This document shows, in pieces, positions 1-11,800 of a DNA stretch of 64,000 bases. Position 1 is the first letter of the stretch, and the number at the start of each line of letters is the position of its first letter. The notes under the pieces were generated by a model that searched no databases, was not told the origin of the DNA, and saw nothing but the letters and a program-made list of their open reading frames with translations. The stretch comes from Metellina segmentata. Lineage: Eukaryota > Arthropoda > Arachnida > Araneae > Tetragnathidae. A program made the position numbers and the translations under genes. Where the stretch lies: NCBI GenBank assembly GCA_947359465.1, contig OX375872.1:13799018-13863017 (forward strand), written 5' to 3'.

Positions 1-294
1 TAAAAAAAAAACCAATAATGATAAAGTGATTATTTTTAACGAAGAAAGACTAGCACAGTGCAAAAACGTTTTAAAAATTCGCCAAAAAAACGGCTTGAAA
101 TTTGCTAAAGTGATTCTAACATCAAATGCAACAACGACAAAAGGGTACCATGTTCGATGAAACAGAAATTTTTCAGCTGTGATGAAACAACAAGTTTACA
201 GCTTTCAAGATGTTCAGCGAGCCAGAGCCCCGGCAACTGCAGGCGCAGACGATAAACGTTCTCTCGCACTCATATCTACCCATAAGACTTACTT

Positions 295-770
295 GTCGCA
301 TTTATGTAAAATCTTTATTTGCGTCGGGTAGTTATTTAAAACCGTCGTATTCTTCTGGCTTTTTGCACATACTATTTTCAATAATAATTAATAAACATGC
401 TATAAAAATTTCAGAGTGCCTAAAGAATATTTTTTACGTTCATTATAATACAAGTTCGGGGCAGTCAGGTTATACTTTAAAACCGTCCAATCAGTCTGGG
501 AGTTTTATTTCTGGATTCTATGAATGCTAAAATAAGAGATTAAAAAATTTTTTAAGTGCCTAAAGGATACTCGGTGGGATTCATTTATTGCAAATGTCAT
601 ATGCTGCGCAGTAGCGAAATAACCACAAACGCCGTTCCCGACTCTCGATTCCCTATTCAACTAACATTGATTTACTACTATTTTACAACTTCCCAGTGCC
701 TAAAATACCTTCCCCAAATTAGTCATCAGCTCTCGGACTACTATGTATATACATAGTTATGTACACATGT
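295..770. repeat. Three-unit tandem array, left copy of a duplicated block
   Basis: The block holds about three diverged units of roughly 142 bp, each marked by AGTGCCTAAA (near 412, 554 and 696) and by a TTTAAAACCGTC motif. The whole block recurs almost unchanged at 1465-1912. Short open frames in it are by-products of the repeat and show no family resemblance. Origin and function are unknown. Confidence 0.7.
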
Positions 771-908
771 GCATATGTTAATGCTTAAAGTGTTAATAGC
801 AAAGCCGTATTTAAAAAACCTTTAAAAAAATTAGAATGAGCTCAAAATAATTTTCAGCGTGGTCACATTTGCGTGAAAAAAAATTAACTCATCCAAAATG
901 CTTTATAA

Positions 909-1350
909 GGCCCGGTGCACACATCCGGTTTTTCAACGTGTGGTGCCACTGCGGTAACGTAGCCCAACTATGCAAACATAACCGTGAAATGACGCACGAA
1001 TTCATTTCGCGCCATTTGCGATAAATATTCTATCGTAGGAAACGTATTTATTTCGCTTACTTGGTGTAAAAAAGTATATTTTGTAACAAAATAGGCGTTA
1101 CTGGATACAACCATTTATAAATTATTATTTATATTCCACTTGTTTATGAAAACAAGCTAATTCAGAACGGAGACTCCTGTGCGGCGCGTTGGGGAACTGC
1201 GGTACAAATTTCACGCAAGTAGGACGTGCGTCGCCCCAGCGGCGCTGGAGGCATGTGTGCACTGCTTCATTGGATCTAATGTATCTGAGACCGCACTTGC
1301 GTTCCGGTAGCGGCGCCGCACGTTGAAAAACAGGATGTGTGCACTGGGTG
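909..1350. mobile_element. MITE-like element with ~50-bp imperfect terminal inverted repeats
   Basis: The left end begins GGCCCGGTGCACACATCC and continues TTTTTCAACGTG. The right end is its imperfect inverse, CACGTTGAAAAACAGG followed by TGTGTGCACTGGGT. There is no coding capacity. It lies between the two copies of the AGTGCCTAAA array. I could not recognise target-site duplications, so the superfamily is undetermined and the exact ends are approximate. Confidence 0.6.
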
Positions 1351-1464
1351 AAGTAGCTCGAGCTGCACATCAAACGCGAGTCACGTGGTTCCTCCGCAAT
1401 CAAGCGCAGACCGGCGAGCCAAGGCACTGCCTTCTAGGGTAGCCAGTTCCCCGGCAGCTGCCGA

Positions 1465-1912
1465 TACTTATGTAAAATCTTTATTTGCGTCGGGTTATTA
1501 TTTAAAACCGCCGTATTCGTCTGGCTTTTTGCACATATTTTCAATAGTAATTAATAAACATGCTATAAAAATTTCAGAGTGCCTAAAGAATATTTTTTGC
1601 GTTCATTATATTACAAGTTCGGGGCAGTCGGGTTGTACTTTAAAACCGTCCAAACAGTCTGGGAGTTTTATTTCTGCATTCTATGAATGCTAAATTAAGA
1701 CATTAAAAAAATTTCTAAGTGCCTAAAAGGATACTCGCTGGGATGAATTTTTTGCAAATATCCTATGCTGCGCAGTAGCGAAATAACCGCAAACGGCGTT
1801 CCCGCCCTTCGATTCCCTATTCAACTAACATTGAATTTATATTATTATACAATTTCATAGTGCCTAAAGTACCTTCCCAAAATTCGTCATCAGCTCTCGG
1901 ACTATATATATA
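1465..1912. repeat. Three-unit tandem array, right copy of the duplicated block
   Basis: Direct repeat of 295-770, with AGTGCCTAAA markers at about 1578, 1718 and 1858. Similarity starts at TATGTAAAATCTTTATTTGC and ends at the CTCTCGGACTA motif. About 250 bases follow with no recognisable feature before the stop codon of the minus-strand transporter gene. Confidence 0.7.
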
Positions 1913-2166
1913 TCAATTCGGAATTCATTCTTTCGTATTTTTATAGGCGATGTGCTGAAATCGCACTTGGTATTTTTTTTTTAATAGTTGTTGATTGGTC
2001 TACGTCAATTAGATTTAACGCCAAACATTTGATAACTTAATACATTCGATGATGTAACTTTAAACATTTCGATAATTTTTATATTACCCCGATGAGTATC
2101 ATGGGAAAACATTTGAACTGAAGTAAAATCTTCTCAGACTGTCTGGTTTGTTTTTACTGAAAATCC

Positions 2167-2805
2167 TCATATCCGTAGATCACAAGCCCCATCACCACAA
2201 CGACATAAAATATTAGTTCTTAATCGGAAGTACTTTTTCTTCTGGTAGTTTGTGTTTACCCTGAAAAACCCTTTTAGAATAATTCTTTTTTCCCCAGCTT
2301 CTAATTTTCTTAAAAGGATCTTTTCCTTCGGGATCGATCTCGAACCGTCGCCAATAGCCCTTTGCATGCTCGAGTGCAATGCAAACTCAACTACATACCT
2401 AAAAAGATTAATAAGAGACTTACAAATCACTGGTAATCCTATGAAGCTTGGTATTGCTTGACTCCACAGCAGGAAACTCCACGTTCGAGCATAGTTTCTA
2501 GCTCTTGCTTTCTCAAAAACGCACAACTTCAGGGCATAAATGTAGCCACCATAGAGGATTCCATAGACCCAAACAAATAACACATATCCATAGAAACCTG
2601 TCAGTGTCGGATACGCCAAAAGCCATCCGCTTAGGATGAAGGATGCAGCTTGGCACAGATATTGCTTAGAAATCATGCACTGCGCACTGTTTTTAATCAC
2701 AATGAAACCAAATGCAGCTGTTCCGGCAGAGATGGCTAATCCTAAATACACTTGTACTTGGTACATACTCTTCAGATCCAGTTTGTCTCTTTTCATTTCT
2801 TCAAC
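2167..2805 (-). CDS. Transporter exon 4 (terminal; TM7-12 and C-terminal tail)
   Basis: The acceptor on the minus strand is a T-rich tract ending TTTTTTAG, after which phase 0 opens VEEMKRDKLDLKS. Hydrophobic segments cover the second half of the MFS fold (YLGLAISAGTAAFGFIVI, ASFILSGWLLAYP, YGYVLFVWVYGILYGGYIYA, SFLLWSQAIPSFIGLPV). The tail is basic (KKKYFRLR) and ends at a TGA read from 2169-2167. I did not find a convincing polyadenylation signal downstream. Confidence 0.85.
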   Translation of the reverse strand, partial: VEEMKRDKLDLKSMYQVQVYLGLAISAGTAAFGFIVIKNSAQCMISKQYLCQAASFILSGWLLAYPTLTGFYGYVLFVWVYGILYGGYIYALKLCVFEKARARNYARTWSFLLWSQAIPSFIGLPVICKSLINLFRYVVEFALHSSMQRAIGDGSRSIPKEKILLRKLEAGEKRIILKGFFRVNTNYQKKKYFRLRTNILCRCGDGACDLRI

Positions 2806-5800
2806 CTAAAAAAGATTACATATGCAGTTTATTAAATCCAGTATTTTAAGCCTCCGAAATAATTATTTAGAGGGTCATGATTTTTAAAAAGTAATGTAAG
2901 TTAAGTGTGTGTTAAAACCATAATTTCCCAAAGTGGGTGTTACCAACACTCTAAAGGAATCTTGGTGGCAATGCTGGACCCAAGGGGAATAGGAAATAGG
3001 AGTAACCATGTTTTCAAAACTTTAAAATCAATTTCTGAAGAACTGTGTGTTTGCATTATGATGCTTTGTCCAAACAGTGGTAACTCAACAGTGAATTGAT
3101 CTATTATATAATTACTTTTGTATTATTATAATCTATATAGTACAGCGAATGTTTTGACCTTCAAAGTTGTTAAGAAATATTTAAATTCTTGAAAAAAATC
3201 TTCTTTAGACTTTCTTTGTGAAAAAAATGGTAAAAAAACTTTATTCCCTCTAGCAACTTGATTGAGAGTCAAAACATAATAATGTTCGGAATAATTTCCA
3301 ACGCGAATTGTCTTTCGGAACAAATTAGAATTTTAGATATCACTGTTAAAAAATATGCTAAGCAGGTGATTAAATGTAATTAGATAACAAATAATTAGCT
3401 TAATCTGAATTTTTCACTCTGAAATGAGTTGAAGCACAAACCAATGACCTATTGTAAAAAAACCCTGAATTTTTAAAGTCAAAATAAGAAGAAAAAAATA
3501 TTTTCTAATGTATAGAGTGTATTTTTTCTAGTGTACTGTAGTGTCATGTTCCCCCTTGTTCGAGATTTCCTCTCTTAAGCCGCGTTTACACCTGATTTGC
3601 AAATACATTTCTCTCTCTTTTTGTAGCGAGGACGTTCCCCTATGATGATCCCTTTTTCTCCGGTGTAAATGCTTTGTGGACTTTATCGGCAACCATCCGA
3701 GCGCACTCTTCTCACCCCTTTGTAGAGAAGAGTGGTCACTTTTCATCAAGATGTCGAGTGTGGAGGATGTTAGGCTTGCAGCAGCAGCCTGTGTAATTTT
3801 ATCGAGACAATGGGCGAGACCATCGTTAAAAGCGAGAGCTCGGTACAGTGGAAGTGATGTGTTAAAAATTTAAAGGCGGCTTGAGCGACCACGGGGGCCA
3901 AAGGGCAGAGCGGTTATTGTCAAGCAATCGTCTCGGAGAAATCTCCCCCAAAAGTAGTAATCCTTTTATCTTTACCGACTCCTGGTGGAAAACAAATTTG
4001 TACTTGCAAACTCTCCAAATCGCCATCTTGACTCGAGATCTTGACGATTAAATTAATGCCGTTTCTCGGAATAGCTACGATGTTTGAAGGGAGAGAAGTT
4101 TTGCAAATCATTTACGTGAATTCGCTATCGATGAGGGAAACGACTGACGAGTTTATAACCGGATGGGGATAAAGGAATGTGTGTGTGTGTGTGAAGTGAC
4201 TTTGTTCTGTCCCCTCGAAAAAGAGGAGATTCTTTGGACTTTTTAGCGTGAACGGACTCAGAGCCGATCTGCTCCGATGAAACCGCGGGACTGAAACCAT
4301 TTTTGTCTTTTACGTATTTAGCCTCGAAATTGCCTTAATTTGTTAACATTGTAAATATGTTAAATATCTAATTAAATGTGCTGTATGTCTTAAAGCTGTT
4401 TTAATTGCCTAAAAGCCACTTCAATTCATCTCACGACGTTACAGTACACTTAAGTCAAGTAGATTAGTGTATACGTACACTTATCTACTTGACCATACTG
4501 ACACACTCTCTACAGGGATGGATTGTCACTGATTATTTTTTAATTGATGGCAGACTGTATACTTCTATATTGGTGTCGAGTCTTATTTTAGGTGATTCCT
4601 CCTCTGAGTTTATCGTAAGCGTTAGCAGGTGGTTACGAGTTGGTGGAGGAAAAATTCTTTCATGACAGTCAGGAAACACGTTTATGCGTACTGCAGCCCA
4701 TCCCCCCAAAGAGTTTACTGTGTATCCCATCAGAAATGGACTTTTCTAAGCTCATCTGCCTACTCGACTGAGCCGCACTAATCTGACTCTGGCGAGTTGG
4801 GATTGAAGTCAAATGGATCAAGGAAAAGGTTAAATATTACTTTCACACAATTGGCGTCTTTAGCGTGGATTCTGGTTCCGAATTTTTCGTTCGGTTCCGT
4901 AGGTGATAGCAGTGATTACGAGTTGGAGAAACAAAAAGTCACATATGGCGGTCGCCGTGTATAATTAAGTATGTCAGTCCTTTTCCCGATAAGTTTACTA
5001 CATAACCTCCAGCAATGGACTTCCTCAAACTCACCTGCCTAACCGACAAAGCCGTTCTAAAAGTACGACTATGTAACGAATCGGCATTTGAGTCACATGA
5101 TTTTGAGAGAGTTGTATACAATGCGTTCCCACAAATGGTGCCTTCGTCGCGGATTCAGGCTCTGGATTTTTCATTCAGTTCCGCAGGCGTTAACAATGAT
5201 GAGTTGGTGAAAGCAATAATCAACTATGGTGTTAGCCGTGTATGATTTTGAGGACTAAAACATATATTTACCATCAGCACGATAGGAGAAGAAATCCCAA
5301 ACGCAGTGATTCCTGATCCTAAAATCAGAACTTGCACCGTCCTTGATTTGAAGACTGAGAAGTCGAGAAATGGTTTTTTCTCCACCACATGACTCTTGTC
5401 CTTAGCTTTTGATCTTTTCTGGAGGCTTTTAATATGCAAAATGGCTCTTCTTTGGGGATGATACAATGAAGCTGGCCTGTAGAAAATTGCGACGAAGCTT
5501 ATAACGGACTGCAATCCTGCCAGAATCTGCAAACCTCGTCTCCAGCCAACAAGCCTAATATGGGGAAAACAAAAGAAAACTAAGAATAATTGTATCTTGA
5601 TTAAAAAAAAACAACTAGTAATTAATGAAGCGGTTTGTTTGAAATAAAATAACGATAATAGTATATCAAAGTGTGTTGTAAATTGGTGAGATCATTCTTT
5701 AAAAATAATATATTAATACCGCATGGTTTCGATTTTAAGATTCTTGCAGAATCTTGGTGGCCTTAAGCCTCTTGGTGGTTTATCGTCGCTTTAAAAAATT

Positions 5801-8800
5801 GCCCTGTAATGTCCAGCCACTGGTGCAAAAACCTGTTCCAAACTATCATCAGTTCAGGACAAGGGACAGTTTGTTTTTCCAACTTAGATCTTCCTTGGAG
5901 TAGTAATAGGGTAGTTTTGTCTCGACGAGATATCTCTTCCTTAGCAAAATTAACCAAATCTTGGACGCGATATTTCTTCGAAACACTTGGAGGATCAATA
6001 AAGGCAACGAAATGTATGAGACGAAGAAAAACTGATACCTTGTTTTTGTATTCCGAAAATCGATAGAATTAATGTATGGTAATAACTCTTTTTTTTATAA
6101 ATGCTGCTTTTAGGAATATGTTATCATTTATTAATTTTGTCTATAAAAAGATTTTTGGAAGCTATGCTTGCACGAGTTGCTTTATTTATTCAAGATGTAC
6201 CAGGTTGGCCACGAAACGCAGTCCGTTTAGGTTTGTTACTGTATGTGGAATATCACGCGAAATAATGTTTAAAAACGTACGGTATCACCACCAACCTCTT
6301 ACAGAACATGTTGAAAATTATTTCCCCTTGAACATCAATGTACCTCTGTGGCATCTCAGCACATTTTGGGACACTCGCTACAATTCACTGACATCGTCTA
6401 TTTTCTTGGATCTGTTGGCAAACGCAGTAGCGTAACAAGGTCAGATGGTATCCGGTGCAGAAAATTTCTTTTTTCACTCCTCATTGAAATCATTAAATGA
6501 CAAAATAAGATAGAATTACAAATGTTATTTTATAGTTTATTTACTTAGTATTGAGACACAAGCACTTAAAGACTTAATTTCCCAACTTTGTTCTCTGCAA
6601 ATTGTGAAATCACATCATTAAATCAATTCCTTTCGCTATTTTATTTTCAATTGACTAGATAGATAATGCAGAGGGCAGAGCTTGACTCATAGTGGACCTA
6701 AGATAACTCCTGATTTATTTTAGATTTGAAAAACTCCTCTCATGATGATATTGAAACACATAATGTTAACAAGATTTTAAGGCCTAAAGTTAAATTTGGT
6801 ACAGAATCTGAAAGTTAATATTCAACAACAAACTCTAAAATTATTGAAGACCATTCCAGAGAATCTTCTTTTGAAACTTTGGCATCATGTAGATGTGTTC
6901 TTAGTCGTGGATATTATCTTCAGAAAGTTCATCATAGTTTAAGTCTAAGTTTTGTATTAACTGTGGCAGTTCGTCTTCTGAAGTTGTAATCAGATTCTTG
7001 GGCTTGATAACTGCCAACCGAACTGATATATTTTCCATCTCCTTACAGCGAGTGTCAATTTCTTGATAAAATCTGTCAATGCACTCCAACATTGATCGTT
7101 TTAATTCTTCGTTCAACGTCAGTAGTTCATTTTGACCCGTCTTCCACCAGCCATCTTTTTATTCTTTCTGACGATTCTTCTTTTCACTAAAGGAATGTCC
7201 ATCTCTCCACAAGTGTTCGTTCCAAACTGCAGTGCTTTCACCACGATCTCATTTCTTAAAAAATATCTCCAGACTTCTCATTTTGAGAACACACTTCTCA
7301 AAACTTATCCCAACAATCTGTAGGTATTTTTGAGTCAGGTTTTCTTTTTCTAAGACACTATTCCAGAAATACAAAAAACACAAAAAGAAAAATCACATAC
7401 TGCTGGTAAAAGCGTTTGCGCTGCTCCTCAGGTTTCGACAGTTTCTGTGGGATCACAAAATTCTTCTTATTGAAATTAGCATATACAGGTTTTACAGCCT
7501 CGTAGTGAGCACTCAATCTTGTATCTGAAAGTCTCTTGACTGTACCTCCAATATTAGTTACAAGGATAGTCCCTCTGTGTGTGGAAACTGAAAAAAAGCA
7601 GTAGACTTTCCAAAGTCCCAAAATGGTTACACATTGTGAAACAGTCGCTAAAGAATGCACTCCACACAGATTAAGAGAGCGATTTGAACAAGGAACAAAT
7701 AATGCTTTACGATTAAGTTTACGAATCCTAGCCTGGACATGTTCTCTATAAAAGAGATGTTCTGGCAACCAGTTATAACCTGACTTATAAAAATAAGTTA
7801 ACCGATAACCGGTTATTTTCTGAGAGTTGACACCACTAGTACTTCCCTTATCCGTACGCTCTCCACAACGCACCGTCGAATTCAGCCGTTTCGTTGCGTT
7901 TGTTGACTGAACTTATGTTTTAATACGCAGTATGTTGATTTATTGAAGTTAACTGTCAGATGAAGTTATTAAACTCGCTTTAAGAAAAATATTTTTTAAA
8001 GTGTCGTGAGCCACTCTCATATTTTTAATTAATTATTTTTTTTGCTATTTTGTCACACCCGTCTATGATGACACCCGGGTCGGCACGCACCCCCCTTCCT
8101 ATGCCACTGGGCAAACGTTTTCCTTTTAAGGGGTTAGGTACCTTTTAAATGTCAAAATATGCAAAAAAAATCACTACATTTCGAATCTTAATATCTCCAT
8201 GAATAAATTATTTACATAAATGAGATTTTGCATGCAGATTTTGACTACCTTTATATTTTATAAACTATTTAAAAAAAAATTTCTACCCCTTAAATATATT
8301 GTAAATTGGACCCAAATGAAATGCATTGTTTTTGTTGTTAGAATATTATATGGTGCATTGCGCGCAGTATTCTGGGCAAAATAATTATTATTCTGAACTG
8401 AATTTTTTTAAATACTTAAAAATATATAGTATAATTACAATGACGCACTTGTATTTTTTTTTTTTAATTTCTTACAAAACTTTTTTAATAAAAAAAAAAC
8501 TGATTTTTTTTTAGCACAAAATTAAACTTCTTTCAAAAACTTTCAACAGGATAGACAAAAAAGTTGGTCATTTTAAACATATATATGGTTTACATAAGCG
8601 ATTAAAATTTCATGTAATTCTAACCAACCATTCCAGAGAAATCTTGCGCGCAAGTGGTAAAATCACAGTTTTGAGATATCGTCGTTTAAAAACAATTCGC
8701 TTGTGAAATTCTTTCGCAGGAAAGGAAGGACACAAATGAAACTAAAAGTAGAAGTTAAAGTACCTTGTTCCCAGATAAAAAATATAATTAATAAAACAAT

Positions 8801-11800
8801 GTACATGGAGATGGCTTTAGCAATATAGAGCGTAGTCAAAATACATTTTTGTGATCGCTGATATCGACGAAGTACAAAATGTAAACAAACCATCTGGCTC
8901 TAAATGTTTGATTAAGGGCTTCACTCTTTTAACCATAACTTCCGTTCTAGACTGAAATTTTACACCAGGTTTGTTTTGAAACGTTGCTAAGAAACAGAGC
9001 ATTAAAATTAGATCATAATAATATAATTGTTTTTAAATTTAAAAGGTTTCTAACCCCTTAAATTTCCAAATAGGTAAAAACCACACTTAAACAGGTCCGA
9101 AGAAAAAAAAGCCACATTCCTTTGCTTACGTCCGTTCTTCAGCGAAGGCCTCATGGTTTCGCCAGACTTATGACAGGGAACTCTGTTCTGCTGGAAGAAA
9201 CTGTATTCCAGTTTCTCAGACATTAGTTGTGTATAGAATTCGCCAAAGACTTGAAAATACACGCGTTGACAGCAGACTATAGAATAGGGACCGATAATTC
9301 GTATGGCAGACACCACACAATGAGTAACCTCCCCACCTCACACAACAGCAGAAACAAATGCGTCAATATAGTACGTCTTAAGGTCATATGCAATAACGAG
9401 ACCGAAATGGGCTGTTTTTCGGGACCCTGGAATTTCTATATACAGTAAGGGGAAGGAAGTTAACCCTCCGAGTGGTTTCGAGGAGATGTCCATCAAAATC
9501 TGACCAGTTTTGGTGATGACGATATATCTCGTCGTAGAAATATTGCTGATTTTTTCATGATGACGATATCACCTAGTCCGTTTTCTTTAAATGATCGTGA
9601 TCGTGCTTTCTTCGAATGCCGGGATATCTCATCCAACACGATCTGGTCAGTTTTACAAATGACGAGATGCCTTGTCAAGACAACCACCACGAGGTTAAAT
9701 TTACAGTCTGACTCTGATGAGAAAGCAGATGATCTTGGGAAGTCCATTTATACGAAGGTGGTAAGCTCACCTGGAGTAATTGGATGCCCTATGCAAAATC
9801 ATGTATGGCGATCGCCACAGGAAGATTGCTTGTACCACTGACTCGCACCACTGCTACCGACACCAAACAGTAAACTCTGAGCCAGAATCCAGGTTAACGC
9901 ATTGTTTACTAATAACCCTCCTGGAGTTTGTCTCAAGGAGGTATCTCGTCATTTGCAAAACTGATCAGATATGGATAGACGAGATATCTCGTCGAAAGAA
10001 GAAAGCTGACCAGATTCTGATCTCATCATCCTATAAAAAAACCCGGCAGTATCTTGATGACGAGATATTTCGTCAGTGTGCGTCGCGTTTTCGGAGCTCC
10101 CGCGAAATTTAAGTTTTTTTAGTTATTCTTCATTTATTTAGTACTAAGCAGTGTATTACTTCTTTTTCTATCAGTTCAAACATTTCTAATTGTTTTTAAA
10201 GTACTTGTACTTAGTTTTTGACTTGTCAAATAGTCCTAAGTCAAGTCTCGTTAGGCCTAATTCACGTATGTCTCGTTAGGCCTAATTCACGTATGTCTCG
10301 TTGGGCCTAAATATTTTGTCTTGTTTGTTTTCATTCATTTCATTCAAGTGCAGTGCTTTTTCTGTGTGTTTGATTTCGTGTAGTGCTTTTTCTGTGTGTT
10401 TGATTTCGTGTAGTGCTTTTTCTGTGCATTGAGTGTTACTTTGCATAAGCATGGGTATAGTTAGAATGTTCAAGGAGATGAGGACAGAGGGAGCCAGTGG
10501 GGAGTTCTATGTGGAATGTGACTTGTGTGGGAATATGGTTGAGGCAGGAAAGGGGTGTGTGAGCGGGGTTAAAATGTCAGAGAAGGTTGAATTCACATGC
10601 AAGAGTTGTTTAGAGGTGGGTGATTTGAGGAAGGAGCTGGAGGCTTTGAAGGTGAGGGCTGTAGAGGGAGTGGAAAAGGGTGTCCAATGTGTAAACTTGG
10701 GGCATGTTGATCAGGGGGATAAGGTAACTAGAGGAGTAGTGGTTGGTGATTCAATGGTCAGGGTTTTGGGAGAAATGGTAGGGCGTAAAAAGCGCAATTT
10801 TGCAAGGTGTTGTTTGCCAGGTGCCAGGGTAAAACATGTAGTTGAGGCAGTTAAGGCAGGTGTGGTTAAAGGGGAGGAAAAGGCAGTAGTGTGGGTGGGA
10901 ACAAATGACGTAGAGAGGACTACAAATGTCGAGTTTAAGAGCGAAGCAGAAACACTTTTAAGAGGCATTAAGTCTCATGGGGCAGAAGTAACAGTATTAG
11001 GATTACTACCTAGGTATGGGTTAGGCAATGGGTGGTTAAATCAAAGGGCCAATAAGATGAACGGGTTGTTAAGGGATTTGTGTGAGAGGGAGGAGGTTAG
11101 ATTTTTAGATGTTTGGAAGGAGTGTAGGAGGGATTGGATAAGCAGGGACAATTTGCATTTAAGCTTGATAGGTAATAGGGAGGTTGGCAAGCGGGTTTTG
11201 AATATTCTGGAGTCAAAAAACTAGTATACAAGCAGGGATGGGAAGGACATAGAGGGTTGACAGTACACAGTAATTGCTTAGGAAAACTAACAGGGTCTAA
11301 ATTGCAGGAGACAAACAATACAAAGGGAAAGTGCAATGTAAGGGAGAAAAACAATACCAAAACAAATAATACAAGGGGAAAGTGCAATCTAAGGGTGAAA
11401 AATAAGCTAAAAGTATTTTATTGTAATGCTCGCAGTGTGAGAAATAAAATGGATGAGCTCAAGGGAATTGCACAAGCAGAGGATATAGATATCATTGGGA
11501 TTACTGAAAGTTGGGCAAGCAGTGAAGATGCACAAATTTTAGAATTAAGTGGATTCACAATGTTTAGGGAGGACAGAGAGAATAGGAAAGGGGGTGGGGT
11601 TTTGATTTATGTGAGAGAATTCTTAAACTGTACAGAAATAAAGTTAAATAGTAAAACTGAGGGTATAGAATCAGTCTGGGTGAAACTGAATACAGACAAA
11701 GGCAAAGGACTAATTCTGGGTAATATATATAGACCTCCTGTTTGTAGTGAAGAGCAGGAAAAGGGCATGTGCAATCTGATAAACGAAGCATGTCAAAAAG

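Larger units (their letters stand above)
2806..5271 (-). other. Transporter intron 3
   Basis: No coding exon is recognised in these 2.5 kb. From 2810 to 3540 the sequence is AT-rich without identifiable features. The rest holds a possible Harbinger-related fragment, a short hairpin and a ~285-bp tandem repeat, listed separately. Confidence 0.7.

Noticed and set aside
5015..5245. A 76-residue frame on the plus strand
   Set aside because: It lies in the ~285-bp tandem repeat and is not open in the other units.
6076..6435. A 119-residue frame just left of the first hAT
   Set aside because: I considered a mariner-type C-terminus on either strand, but no motif was convincing and it ends in the hAT terminus.
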